Shown here: piece by piece, positions 1 to 7,072 of the stretch | Position numbering within the stretch: the stretch's first letter is position 1 | Layout: the number at the start of each line of letters is the position of its first letter | Position numbers and translations under genes: made by a program | The notes under the pieces: generated by a model | Databases searched by the model: none | What the model was told of the DNA's origin: nothing | Seen by the model: only the letters and a program-made list of their open reading frames with translations | Source: Desulfobacteraceae bacterium | GTDB taxonomy: Bacteria; Desulfobacterota; DSM-4660; Desulfatiglandales; B25-G16 | Reading direction: 5' to 3' | Assembly (NCBI GenBank): GCA_030615565.1 | Contig: JAUWZC010000031.1 | Coordinates: 1 to 15,423 of the forward strand | DNA length: 15,423 bases

Positions 1-2027
1 ACCCATGCCTGATATTGTTTCTCATAAGGCACCTTCTTATTCTGGACATACTCGGCAGGATAAAACAGAACGGGAACTCTATCCATATGATAGATACCGG
101 TCAATTGTGCAATAGCTATGGACAGTATATTCCAAGGCAGGCCTTCAGGATTGGTCACTAGGATCTTGATACCGTTTAAAAGTTCAGAGAGATTGAATCC
201 AAGGTCTGATTGATTAACAACTAGAACTGCATTCAACTCCCCATTATAGTTTAAGGAATAGGCCCTCCATTTCCGTAAAAACCCGAGCCTCTTATAGATT
301 TCTTCCAGAGGTTCTTTGACAGGCTCCTTTTTTTCTAGATCTAAGGCATCCAGAAGCAGACCACCAGAATAATGATTATAAAACCGATTCAACTCCCACA
401 AGTCGCGTGCTGAGGATTCTTGGAGCGACCATTTATCAGGAAGTTTAGTACTGAGGGACAGACTGGTATAGGGAAGATAGTAAAAGAGATCCATAGAGCA
501 ACCCCGGGGGTTTTTCAGGTCTCTGGCAAAGCCACCAAAAACTCGATCAGGGAACTTATTCTCTGGACGGAAATAACTCACCATATATTCTGTTTTTGCA
601 GAAGGAAGACGATGCATATCATTGAGATAATGCATGATTTGCTTTAATACCATGAGGCCAGGGCGCTTATCTTTCATGGCAATGGCAGCATGGTGATGAA
701 TCATCCAGGCCCTCTCATAGGCCTTCACCATGGAGATATGGCCATAGATCCGCCCGTTCTTTTGATACGTGAAATGACGCGCAATCTCTGGGTTCTCCTG
801 GTAGAGCTTTCGATAGGTTTCTTTGAAATCCTTCCGATAAGATTGAATCAGACGATACTTCTTGGGGTAAATAAAGCCGGCCTCAAAAAAGAATTCCCAC
901 AGGGCATCCATATCTACCTCACTTGAAATATAGGCATGGGGGTCCAGGGCATTGGTAAGGATGTGAGTCAGGCGACTGTAAGTATTAATATCCATCTCTA
1001 AAATGGCAAGTCCACATCGGATGCCTTTTTCTTTTTCTTCTGAGCGATAGATCACTTGTGCAGCGCACTTGATCCGCAAGGCGCCAGCAAAATCAATTAT
1101 CAGCTCGGGAATGATCATGCCTAGCATCAGAATTCCCTCATCAACCTTCTCATATACGGAAAACCCTGAGGTGGATATATCTGATACCCCCAGCTGGACA
1201 CTCTTTTTTAAGAAAGGATGATTGAAAATGATAGTTGGTGATGGGACCAAGTGTTGGCGAGGGTTACGGGTCTGCCTTTTCTTGAACCTTTTGATCTTTT
1301 CATCCGTAGGGATCAATACAATTTCCTTATCCTGGAGACCACCTTGTTGACGGATGCAGCGGCAAAGGCCAGAAAAGAAAATTTGTTTATCGTCCCGTAA
1401 ATGAATGACAACCAATGCTTCTGGATTGAGCCAATGAAAGGAACTTGATGACTCGGGTTTCACTCTAACACGGAAACCGATCGGACTAAAGTCCAGTAAT
1501 TCTCCCCTGGCTAGAAAACCGCTCTGAATCAACTCTACAACGACGTCATGGCAGGCATACCTTCTCACCTGCCTTTGGCCAACTGCATAGCTTGCGTCTG
1601 GCAGTTGAATGGTAAGATTGTTTCCGCTTATCTTTTGTAATACGGCTGGCACTAGTATCATTGACCGACCATCATCAATGACAAGATGCAGAAATTGATA
1701 GTTCTTCAAATCGAGGCTTAAAAGGTTCTCATCCAACAAGCGGCACGTGAGTTTGCTGCCATGACAGGGATCAAGATATGCCCGGACAAGAACACTCTCT
1801 TCGTATTTAGGATGATTTAAGTGGATAAGGATATGTCTGTCCATAAAATGGATGTGGTTGAGCGTATTGATCAGATCTTCTTGATCAACCGGGTTAGCGC
1901 TTTCGAGAGCGTGGATCAAATCCTGATGCTGGAATAGCCAAGGTGGAAGCCAGCGCTCCTCTCCAGGGACACGCTTGATGGGTGCTATCTTTTTAGGAAG
2001 TATTTTTAGTGAATTATTCCTATCCAT
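1..2027 (-). CDS. Tandem PilZ domain protein with GNAT-like C-terminal modules (partial)
   Basis: An uninterrupted minus-strand frame starts at ATG 2027-2025 and runs off the left edge: 675 codons are present and the C-terminus is missing. An in-frame TAA lies eight codons upstream, so this ATG is the only reasonable start; its ribosome site is weak. PilZ domain 1 starts near residue 152 with an arginine cluster (RQVRRYAC, 152-159) and DFSPIG at 179-184. PilZ domain 2 starts near 247 with basic residues (KRFKKRQTR) and DISTSG at 283-288; both fit the RxxxR and D/NxSxxG cyclic-di-GMP motifs. Residues about 370-520 look like a GNAT acetyltransferase fold: a strand GRIYGHISMV, then HHHAA (444-448), then KRPGLMVLKQI (454-464) in the acetyl-CoA loop/helix position. 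Residues about 540-675 look like a second, degenerate GNAT module. Residues 1-150 are not recognised. No signal peptide or membrane segment is seen, so it is probably cytoplasmic. PilZ is well supported; the GNAT assignment is by pattern only. Confidence 0.75.
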   Translation of the reverse strand, partial: MDRNNSLKILPKKIAPIKRVPGEERWLPPWLFQHQDLIHALESANPVDQEDLINTLNHIHFMDRHILIHLNHPKYEESVLVRAYLDPCHGSKLTCRLLDENLLSLDLKNYQFLHLVIDDGRSMILVPAVLQKISGNNLTIQLPDASYAVGQRQVRRYACHDVVVELIQSGFLARGELLDFSPIGFRVRVKPESSSSFHWLNPEALVVIHLRDDKQIFFSGLCRCIRQQGGLQDKEIVLIPTDEKIKRFKKRQTRNPRQHLVPSPTIIFNHPFLKKSVQLGVSDISTSGFSVYEKVDEGILMLGMIIPELIIDFAGALRIKCAAQVIYRSEEKEKGIRCGLAILEMDINTYSRLTHILTNALDPHAYISSEVDMDALWEFFFEAGFIYPKKYRLIQSYRKDFKETYRKLYQENPEIARHFTYQKNGRIYGHISMVKAYERAWMIHHHAAIAMKDKRPGLMVLKQIMHYLNDMHRLPSAKTEYMVSYFRPENKFPDRVFGGFARDLKNPRGCSMDLFYYLPYTSLSLSTKLPDKWSLQESSARDLWELNRFYNHYSGGLLLDALDLEKKEPVKEPLEEIYKRLGFLRKWRAYSLNYNGELNAVLVVNQSDLGFNLSELLNGIKILVTNPEGLPWNILSIAIAQLTGIYHMDRVPVLFYPAEYVQNKKVPYEKQYQAW

Positions 2028-2050
2028 GTAAGCCCTACCCGGTTCAATTT

Positions 2051-2078
2051 AACCTATTAAATCGCTCTTGTCTGTCAA
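2051..2078 (-). promoter_or_regulatory. Candidate sigma-70 promoter for the PilZ/GNAT gene
   Basis: On the minus strand a perfect -35 TTGACA (2078-2073) is followed after 16 nt by TAGGTT (2056-2051), which keeps the key T, A and final T of a -10. The predicted start lies about 15-20 nt before the ATG at 2027. The -10 is poor, so this is a candidate only. Confidence 0.4.
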
Positions 2079-2224
2079 CCTCTCTGGCACAAAATATTAG
2101 CAGAATTAAAGATGAAGAATATAATATAACTCTAATAGGGTTCGGATAGATAATGTTAATTATATTACATTAATTATCAATATAAAGATTTCTTATAAAC
2201 ATAAATAATATTATTTGTCAATGA

Positions 2225-2260
2225 TTTTAATTATTTATTTTAATTATTTATTTAATTATT
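2225..2260. repeat. 13-bp AT-only tandem repeat
   Basis: The unit TTTTAATTATTTA occurs exactly at 2225-2237 and 2238-2250, followed by a partial third copy TTTAATTATT (2251-2260). It could simply be low-complexity sequence or intrinsically bent DNA; no function can be assigned. Confidence 0.7.
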
Positions 2261-2416
2261 ATATTTCAAATATGCTGATGATAATATTTTTATGCCCTAC
2301 TAAGGTTTAATTATACAGAATTTCGCTCTTTACTTCTGGTTCTATCTCTGACCCTGTAGTAACAGTGTATTGTTTATGATTTGAAGTGTGTCAAAAGGGT
2401 CCCTTGCTTCTATTTT

Positions 2417-2430
2417 GTCTTTGCAAAGAC
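2417..2430. repeat. 14-bp perfect palindrome
   Basis: GTCTTTGCAAAGAC is a perfect dyad located 26 nt beyond the stop codon of the histidine phosphatase gene. No U tract follows it on the minus strand, so it is not a standard intrinsic terminator. It could be an operator-like site or chance. Confidence 0.5.
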
Positions 2431-2455
2431 TATTGTATGGAGAGAAATTTATATA

Positions 2456-3094
2456 TCAAAAATCATGCTGAACTATCCCGTCTGCTATACCTTTCAAATG
2501 GCAGGTGTCATTCATCAGAGATAGGGTGAACCTTTTATTTGAATATTCAATCAAATTAATGCACCCTGTATCTTGTTTAATCTCCCAGAAATGTGAGTTG
2601 CTGAGGGCTAAAATAGAACATATAAGAACCTTGTTTATAACCCTGTGAGGAATGATAAGTATTGATTTGCCAGGATTTTCTTTTACAATATTTTTAAAGG
2701 CACGAATAGATCTATCTCTTACCTCATTAAGAGTTTCTCCATTAGGGAATCTGACCAAGTCAGGCCTTTTTTCCCATTTTTTATATTGATCACTGTATCG
2801 TTTTTTTACTTCATTAAATGTTAAACCCTCCCAATCACCGTAGCTGATGTCAACCAATCCTTGAATAGGCACTATTTCAAGGTGAAAAAGTTTTGCAATT
2901 GGTTTAGCAGTTTCAATGGAACGCGTTAGTGGACTTGTGTAAATAACTTCAATATTTTTATCTTTCAAGGCTTCAGATATAGCTTCTGCTTCCCTGTGTC
3001 CAATTTCATTTAATGGAATGTCTATTCTACCCCTAAATGTTAGTTTTTTGTTCCACTCTGTCTGTCCGTGCCTCACTAAATATACCTTTGTCAT
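2456..3094 (-). CDS. Histidine phosphatase (phosphoglycerate mutase-like) family protein
   Basis: A 212-residue protein of the phosphoglycerate mutase/histidine phosphatase superfamily, probably a cytoplasmic phosphomonoesterase. The N-terminal LVRHGQTEWN (6-15) contains the RHG motif with catalytic H9. SPLTRSIETA (54-63) supplies R58, GDWEG (86-90) supplies the acidic residue E89, and IPHRVINKV (148-156) supplies the second catalytic histidine H150. The substrate cannot be told from sequence; alpha-ribazole phosphatase (CobC) and GpmB-like phosphatases share this layout. The frame extends 15 residues upstream to an ATG at 3139, but that segment is encoded by an intergenic inverted repeat and the family always begins just before VYLVRHG. 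The start at 3094 is therefore chosen, with GGGGCG before it as a weak ribosome site. It stands alone between divergent and intergenic sequence. Confidence 0.9.
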   Translation of the reverse strand: MTKVYLVRHGQTEWNKKLTFRGRIDIPLNEIGHREAEAISEALKDKNIEVIYTSPLTRSIETAKPIAKLFHLEIVPIQGLVDISYGDWEGLTFNEVKKRYSDQYKKWEKRPDLVRFPNGETLNEVRDRSIRAFKNIVKENPGKSILIIPHRVINKVLICSILALSNSHFWEIKQDTGCINLIEYSNKRFTLSLMNDTCHLKGIADGIVQHDF

Positions 3095-3123
3095 AACGCC
3101 CCAAAAATTAGTATGCAGTATTG

Positions 3124-3174
3124 AGTAGGCAGTAGGCACAAGCCTATGGATCTCTTCATTGCTTACTGCCTACT
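3124..3174. repeat. Imperfect inverted repeat, 15-bp arms
   Basis: The left arm AGTAGGCAGTAGGCA (3124-3138) pairs with the right arm TGCTTACTGCCTACT (3160-3174) with one mismatch across a 21-nt loop. It sits just upstream of the histidine phosphatase start and would form a hairpin in the leader of either strand. Its internally repetitive character (GTAGGCA twice) suggests a dispersed intergenic repeat rather than a gene-specific control site. Confidence 0.7.
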
Positions 3175-3233
3175 GCTTACTATCAAAATTTACCATGGCA
3201 CTGTTATTCATAAAATTCAAGGCCTTATTTAAC

Positions 3234-3262
3234 TTGACAAAATATGCTGCTCCTTTTACGCT
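3234..3262 (+). promoter_or_regulatory. Candidate promoter for the IMP cyclohydrolase-kinase-regulator cluster
   Basis: A perfect TTGACA (3234-3239) is followed after 17 nt by TACGCT (3257-3262), which keeps only three -10 consensus bases. It would leave a leader of about 165 nt carrying the 3391-3405 palindrome. The strong -35 and the correct strand support it; the poor -10 makes it tentative. Confidence 0.35.
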
Positions 3263-3390
3263 TTTTGTTGAAATAATTATCTGAAGAATTCGGAAAAACC
3301 TTTAACTTTTACCCTGTCAGAAAAAGAGCCTCGCCATTCATTTGTGTAGGAAAGAACCAGAGTGTTTGAGCGGGTTTAAAGCCTCATTTA

Positions 3391-3405
3391 TCCGCCTGAG
3401 GCGGA
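3391..3405. repeat. GC-rich palindrome in the leader of IMP cyclohydrolase
   Basis: TCCGCC-TGA-GGCGGA is a perfect 6-bp-arm hairpin in otherwise AT-rich sequence, 32 nt before the start codon. No U tract follows. Its composition, unlike its surroundings, suggests a dispersed palindromic repeat; an RNA hairpin affecting the leader is also possible. Confidence 0.65.
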
Positions 3406-3436
3406 CTAACAGGGTTTGCTAACAGGAGGATCTAAC

Positions 3437-4036
3437 ATGAATAAGATATCCACAGCCCTTATAAGCGTCACAGATAAGAGTGGTATAGTTGAGTTTGCAA
3501 GATCTTTAGAGAGATTAGGGGTGGAAATTCTTTCAACCGGGGGTACAGCTAAGACAATGAGGGATGAAGGGATAAAAGTTTTGGATATATCTGAGTATAC
3601 TGGCTTTCCCGAAATGATGGACGGCCGGGTTAAAACACTTCACCCAAAGGTTCATGGTGGATTGTTGGGAAGGAGGGATAACCAACAAGATATTCAGATG
3701 ATGGATATACATGGTATAAAGAACATAGATCTGGTACTTGTTAATCTGTATCAATTTGAACTAACAGTTGCAAAAGAGGGATGTACACTGGAAGAGGCTG
3801 TTGAGAACATTGATATAGGTGGGCCTAGCATGCTCAGATCAGCCGCCAAGAATTTTAGGTATGTGACTGTTATAGTTGATCCATCAGATTATTCTAAGGT
3901 GTTAAAGGAAATTACAGGATCTGGGAGAACAACCTTAAAGACACGATTTGAACTGGCAAAAAAAGTTTTTAATCTTACCTGGCAATACGATAGGGCAATA
4001 AGTGATTATTTGGAAGGGGTAAAGATAGTTAGATAG
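3437..4036 (+). CDS. purH: Stand-alone IMP cyclohydrolase (PurH N-terminal domain)
   Basis: This 199-residue protein matches only the N-terminal, MGS-like IMP cyclohydrolase domain of PurH, which closes FAICAR to IMP in the last step of purine synthesis. Motifs in order: SVTDKSG (10-16), STGGT (33-37), TGFPEMMDGRVKTLHP (55-70) including the conserved lysine K66, VNLYQF (102-107, usually VNLYPF), ENIDIGGPSMLRSAAKNF (123-140) and a final YDRAISDYL (184-192) that ends the domain naturally. The AICAR transformylase half (about 300 residues) is absent downstream, so this is a split PurH rather than a broken one; a separate transformylase or PurP should be encoded elsewhere. ATG 3437 is chosen over an upstream ATG at 3416 because AGGAGG (3424-3429) lies 7 nt before it. 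The stop is followed after 1 nt by the kinase start, implying one transcript. Confidence 0.93.
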   Translation: MNKISTALISVTDKSGIVEFARSLERLGVEILSTGGTAKTMRDEGIKVLDISEYTGFPEMMDGRVKTLHPKVHGGLLGRRDNQQDIQMMDIHGIKNIDLVLVNLYQFELTVAKEGCTLEEAVENIDIGGPSMLRSAAKNFRYVTVIVDPSDYSKVLKEITGSGRTTLKTRFELAKKVFNLTWQYDRAISDYLEGVKIVR

Positions 4037-4037
4037 T

Positions 4038-5468
4038 ATGGAAAATAATTCAAAATATATCAAGCCTGAGGCTAGCCGGTTCAGGTTGGTAAAGTTTTTT
4101 GCCTATACAAGTTTTGTGATCCTCATTATCGCTAGCTTCACCCTATCAATGGTTATTTCCCAGCGAGCCACAAAGGTTTTGATGAATACCTATGAGAATC
4201 ATGCTCTACTTATAGCAAATAATTTAAACCATCAAGTATTTCACTATTTTACTATCCCTGTTAGATTCAGATACGGGGCAATCAGTCTGAGAGAAAAGGA
4301 ACAATCTGATCTGATGGATAAGATAGTCAGGACCACCATTCACTCCTTTAACATAGAACAGGTTAATATATATGATACACAGAAAGGGATTATTGCCTAT
4401 AGTACCAATAGGGATTTGACCGGATTAACTGGCAGAGGAGGTATGGGATATATAGCTGCCCTTGAGGGAAAGCATAGCTCACGTTTAGTATCCCGTGAAC
4501 CTGCTATTTCTGGGTCTTGGTTCATGGGTTTTGCAAAGGAAAAAAAGCTTAAGACTTTTATACCCTTTAAGGCAGAACCCCCTTATTACTATATAGGGAT
4601 ATTAGGAGTATTTGAATTGACCCAAGATCTCACAAAAGAATATGAATCTATAGTAAAATTCAGGTATCTTATCTTTGGTGTATCTCTTGCTATTATGTTT
4701 CTTATATTTCTGGCCCTCCTGCTTGTAGTAAGGAAGGCTGAACATATACTTAGAAAGAGGGCACAGGAACAGAAGCTATTAGAAGATCAACTGAATCAAG
4801 CGGAACGTTTAGCTGTGCTTGGTGAAATGGTTGCTGGTGTTTCTCATGAGATAAAAAACCCTTTAGGCATAATCAGGAGTACTGCCGAATTTTTAGCGGA
4901 GAAATCAGAATCAGATGAGATACAGAAAAAACTATCTTCTATTATTATTGAGGAGTCAGGGCGCCTAAATGATGTTGTAACTGACTTCCTTGACTTTGCC
5001 AGGCCCCAAGAGCCAAATCTCCAAGATTGTCACCTTGAAGAAATTATAGGCAGAAACCTCTCTTTTCTGCAATCTGAATTAGATAAAAAGAAGGTCAGTG
5101 TAAATGATGGCAATCTAAATAATAGACCGTTTACTATTAAGGCAGACCCGAGCCTTCTTTATAGGGCATTTTTAAATATTTTTATAAACGCTATTCAGTC
5201 AATAGAGGATGGCGGTAATATCAGGATTAAAATTGAAGAGGAGAAAGGAAATTACAGGGTAGAGATTCAGGATACAGGAACAGGGATCAGAAAAGAAAAT
5301 CTCAAAAAGATATTTAATCCCTTTTTTACCACAAAGGAGAAGGGAAGTGGTCTTGGGCTGGCTATTGTGAAAAAGATTATAGAAGGGCATAAAGGAACAG
5401 TATGGATAGAGAGTGAGGAAGGAGTGGGCACAAGGGTATTTGTTAATTTGCCCCGAAAAAATAAATAA
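4038..5468 (+). CDS. Membrane sensor histidine kinase, NtrB/ZraS/PilS-like
   Basis: A 476-residue inner-membrane kinase. Membrane segments are at about 20-41 and 209-231, enclosing an extracytoplasmic sensor region of about 165 residues that resembles a single PAS/Cache-like domain only in size. A short helical linker rich in charge and glutamine (232-258) replaces an obvious HAMP domain. The H-box LGEMVAGVSHEIKNPLG (261-277) contains the phosphoacceptor H270. The ATPase has N-box residues N380 and N384 (FLNIFINAIQSI), the G1 box DTGTGI (412-417), an F-box NPFF (427-430) and the G2 box GSGLGLA (436-442). All catalytic motifs are intact. It starts 1 nt after the IMP cyclohydrolase stop with no good ribosome site of its own, suggesting translational coupling. 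The downstream sigma-54 activator is the expected partner. The signal is unknown. Confidence 0.93.
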   Translation: MENNSKYIKPEASRFRLVKFFAYTSFVILIIASFTLSMVISQRATKVLMNTYENHALLIANNLNHQVFHYFTIPVRFRYGAISLREKEQSDLMDKIVRTTIHSFNIEQVNIYDTQKGIIAYSTNRDLTGLTGRGGMGYIAALEGKHSSRLVSREPAISGSWFMGFAKEKKLKTFIPFKAEPPYYYIGILGVFELTQDLTKEYESIVKFRYLIFGVSLAIMFLIFLALLLVVRKAEHILRKRAQEQKLLEDQLNQAERLAVLGEMVAGVSHEIKNPLGIIRSTAEFLAEKSESDEIQKKLSSIIIEESGRLNDVVTDFLDFARPQEPNLQDCHLEEIIGRNLSFLQSELDKKKVSVNDGNLNNRPFTIKADPSLLYRAFLNIFINAIQSIEDGGNIRIKIEEEKGNYRVEIQDTGTGIRKENLKKIFNPFFTTKEKGSGLGLAIVKKIIEGHKGTVWIESEEGVGTRVFVNLPRKNK

Positions 5469-5480
5469 AGGGAATTTAGG

Positions 5481-5517
5481 CCCCAGTTAAATAAATGCAA
5501 GAACGGATTTAACGGGG
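5481..5517 (+). repeat. Hairpin between kinase and response regulator genes
   Basis: CCCCAGTTAAAT (5481-5492) pairs with ATTTAACGGGG (5507-5517), giving an 11-bp stem with one bulged A and a 14-nt loop. The RNA hairpin lies 28 nt before the regulator start in an otherwise short gap. It lacks a U tract, so it is not a plain terminator. It may be a dispersed repeat, or may tune regulator expression relative to the kinase. Confidence 0.6.
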
Positions 5518-5545
5518 TAAAAATTGAGCGATTGCGGAATTATAT

Positions 5546-6880
5546 ATGGAAACGATCTTAATCGTAGATGATGAAAAGAACTATCTGGTTATTCTTGAAA
5601 CCCTATTGGCTCCTGAGGGTTACGAGATAATTACAGAAGTTAATGCCATCAATGCACTACAGTTAATCAGGGAGACGGATCTAGACTTAGTAATTACAGA
5701 TATGAAAATGCCTGCGATGAATGGGATCGAGCTCCTAGAAGAATCAAAGAAAACAAACCCTGAACTTCCCGTTATCATCATGACTGCCTATGGGACTATA
5801 GAGATGGCAGTTGAAGCCATGAAAAAGAGGGCCTATGATTACATTACCAAGCCTTTCAGAAATGAGGAATTAAAGCTGACTATCAAGAAAGCCTTGGAAA
5901 ACTATCGCCTTATTAAAGAAAACAGGCTTCTCAGTGAGGCCCTTTCAGATCGTTATAAATATGGAAATATAATCGGCAAGAGTAAGCCCATGCTCAAGAT
6001 ATATGATATGATCAATAAAGTAGCCCAATCTAAGGCATCTGTAATGATCACAGGCCCATCTGGTACAGGCAAAGAACTTATCGCTAAGGCCATTCATTAT
6101 AATAGCCCGAGGAAAAGCAGGCCCTTTATCTCTATAAATTGTGGTGCATTGACTGAAACATTGTTAGAAAGTGAACTTTTTGGCCATGAAAGGGGCGCCT
6201 TTACTGGGGCTATTGCCATGAAAAAAGGGCGGTTTGAATTGGCTGATGAGGGAACCTTATTTCTGGATGAGGTGGGCGATATGCCACCTTCTCTACAGGT
6301 AAAGCTACTCAGGGTATTACAGGAGATGGAATTTGAAAGGGTGGGTGGGACTAAAGCTATTAAGGTGGATGTCAGGATCCTGTCTGCCTCGAATCGTAAA
6401 TTAAAAGAAGAGATAGATAGAGGGATATTCAGAGAGGATCTTTTCTATCGTTTGAATGTGGTTCAGATAGGAGTACCACCCTTAAAAGATAGGATTGAGG
6501 ATCTTCCCTTTCTCGTCGCTCATTTTATAGAAAAATTCCAGCCATCCAAAAAGAAAAAAATAGAGATAGCTCCTGAGGTTTGGAAAGCCCTGTACAACTA
6601 TAGCTGGCCCGGGAATATTAGGGAGCTAGAAAATACAATTGAAAGGGCAGTGGTAATGAGTTCAAGTGAAATGATCACGACGGAAGATCTACCAGAGTAT
6701 TTTGTGGAAATGGTACCGCTTAATCTGACTCTACCTAAAGCCCTAGAGCAGTTAGAAGAAAAACTGATAAGAGGAGCCCTTGAGTACACTAACCAGGTTC
6801 AAGCGCAAGCTGCTGAGATGCTTGGCATAAGTCGACATGTGATGCATTATAAAATGAAGAAATACGGGATGCTAACTTAG
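5546..6880 (+). CDS. Sigma-54-dependent response regulator, NtrC family
   Basis: A 444-residue activator with the standard three-domain layout. The receiver domain (1-115) has acidic residues D8-D9, phosphoacceptor D52 (VITDMKMP), T80 and K102 (YITKPF). The AAA+ domain (about 140-375) has Walker A GPSGTGKE (170-177), the sigma-54 contact loop GAFTGA (217-222) and Walker B TLFLDE (237-242), followed by SWPGNIRELEN (353-363). The C-terminal Fis-type helix-turn-helix (about 405-442) contains AAEMLGISRHVMHYKMKKYG. With D52 and GAFTGA intact it should be a phosphorylation-controlled enhancer-binding protein, partnered with the kinase just upstream. The start ATG 5546 has only a weak GGA ribosome site. 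AtoC, ZraR and PilR are near equivalents; the physiological name cannot be settled from sequence. The nearest likely target is the sigma-54 element downstream at 7074-7089. Confidence 0.95.
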   Translation: METILIVDDEKNYLVILETLLAPEGYEIITEVNAINALQLIRETDLDLVITDMKMPAMNGIELLEESKKTNPELPVIIMTAYGTIEMAVEAMKKRAYDYITKPFRNEELKLTIKKALENYRLIKENRLLSEALSDRYKYGNIIGKSKPMLKIYDMINKVAQSKASVMITGPSGTGKELIAKAIHYNSPRKSRPFISINCGALTETLLESELFGHERGAFTGAIAMKKGRFELADEGTLFLDEVGDMPPSLQVKLLRVLQEMEFERVGGTKAIKVDVRILSASNRKLKEEIDRGIFREDLFYRLNVVQIGVPPLKDRIEDLPFLVAHFIEKFQPSKKKKIEIAPEVWKALYNYSWPGNIRELENTIERAVVMSSSEMITTEDLPEYFVEMVPLNLTLPKALEQLEEKLIRGALEYTNQVQAQAAEMLGISRHVMHYKMKKYGMLT

Positions 6881-6881
6881 A

Positions 6882-6899
6882 TGTTAAAAAATTTTAACA
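6882..6899. promoter_or_regulatory. Candidate enhancer site 1 (18-bp palindrome)
   Basis: TGTTAAAA-AA-TTTTAACA is a perfect inverted repeat with 8-bp arms, beginning 2 nt after the response regulator stop codon. Its centre lies about 210 bp upstream of the predicted sigma-54 start near 7100, within normal enhancer range. The half-site recurs at 6960. Binding by the adjacent regulator is inferred. Confidence 0.5.
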
Positions 6900-6959
6900 G
6901 AAAATAAGGCTGTTATTTTAATATGTTAAACAATATATAAGCCTATTAAGGAGAGAAAA

Positions 6960-6977
6960 TGTTAAAAAATTTTACCA
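6960..6977. promoter_or_regulatory. Candidate enhancer site 2 (near-identical palindrome)
   Basis: TGTTAAAA-AA-TTTTACCA matches site 1 at 17 of 18 positions; the one change breaks one arm pair. Centres are 78 bp apart and this one lies about 132 bp upstream of the predicted start. A degenerate related stretch (TGTTATTTTAATA, 6911-6923, and TGTTAAACA, 6924-6932) lies between. Paired copies at these distances are typical of NtrC-family upstream activating sequences. Confidence 0.5.
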
Positions 6978-7072
6978 AATCATAATTATAGCTATGGAAA
7001 GAAAATTTTCAGGATTTAAAATTATCAATATATTTCAGCTAATTACCTTTTATTATGAGGAGATTTGTAAAT

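Larger units (their letters stand above)
2079..2455. other. AT-rich intergenic region without a convincing gene
   Basis: This gap separates two minus-strand genes. The part from about 2090 to 2330 is extremely A+T-rich and has no plausible coding frame. It contains overlapping small inverted repeats (TAATGT at 2151-2156 against ACATTA at 2167-2172; GATAAT at 2149-2154 against ATTATC at 2173-2178), a 13-bp tandem repeat and, near the right end, a 14-bp palindrome. It may act as an AT-rich upstream region for the PilZ/GNAT promoter. No clear terminator for the upstream histidine phosphatase gene was found. Confidence 0.5.

Noticed and set aside
420..926. Two plus-strand frames of 75 and 78 codons (420-647, 690-926)
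   Set aside because: They lie opposite the continuous PilZ/GNAT coding frame on the minus strand and show no recognisable domains.
3095..3139. Extended N-terminus for the histidine phosphatase
   Set aside because: The 15 extra residues come from the intergenic inverted repeat, and the family begins directly before the RHG motif.
3196..3213. TGGCAC string upstream of purH as a second sigma-54 promoter
   Set aside because: The required GC at the -12 position is absent; the bases there read CA.
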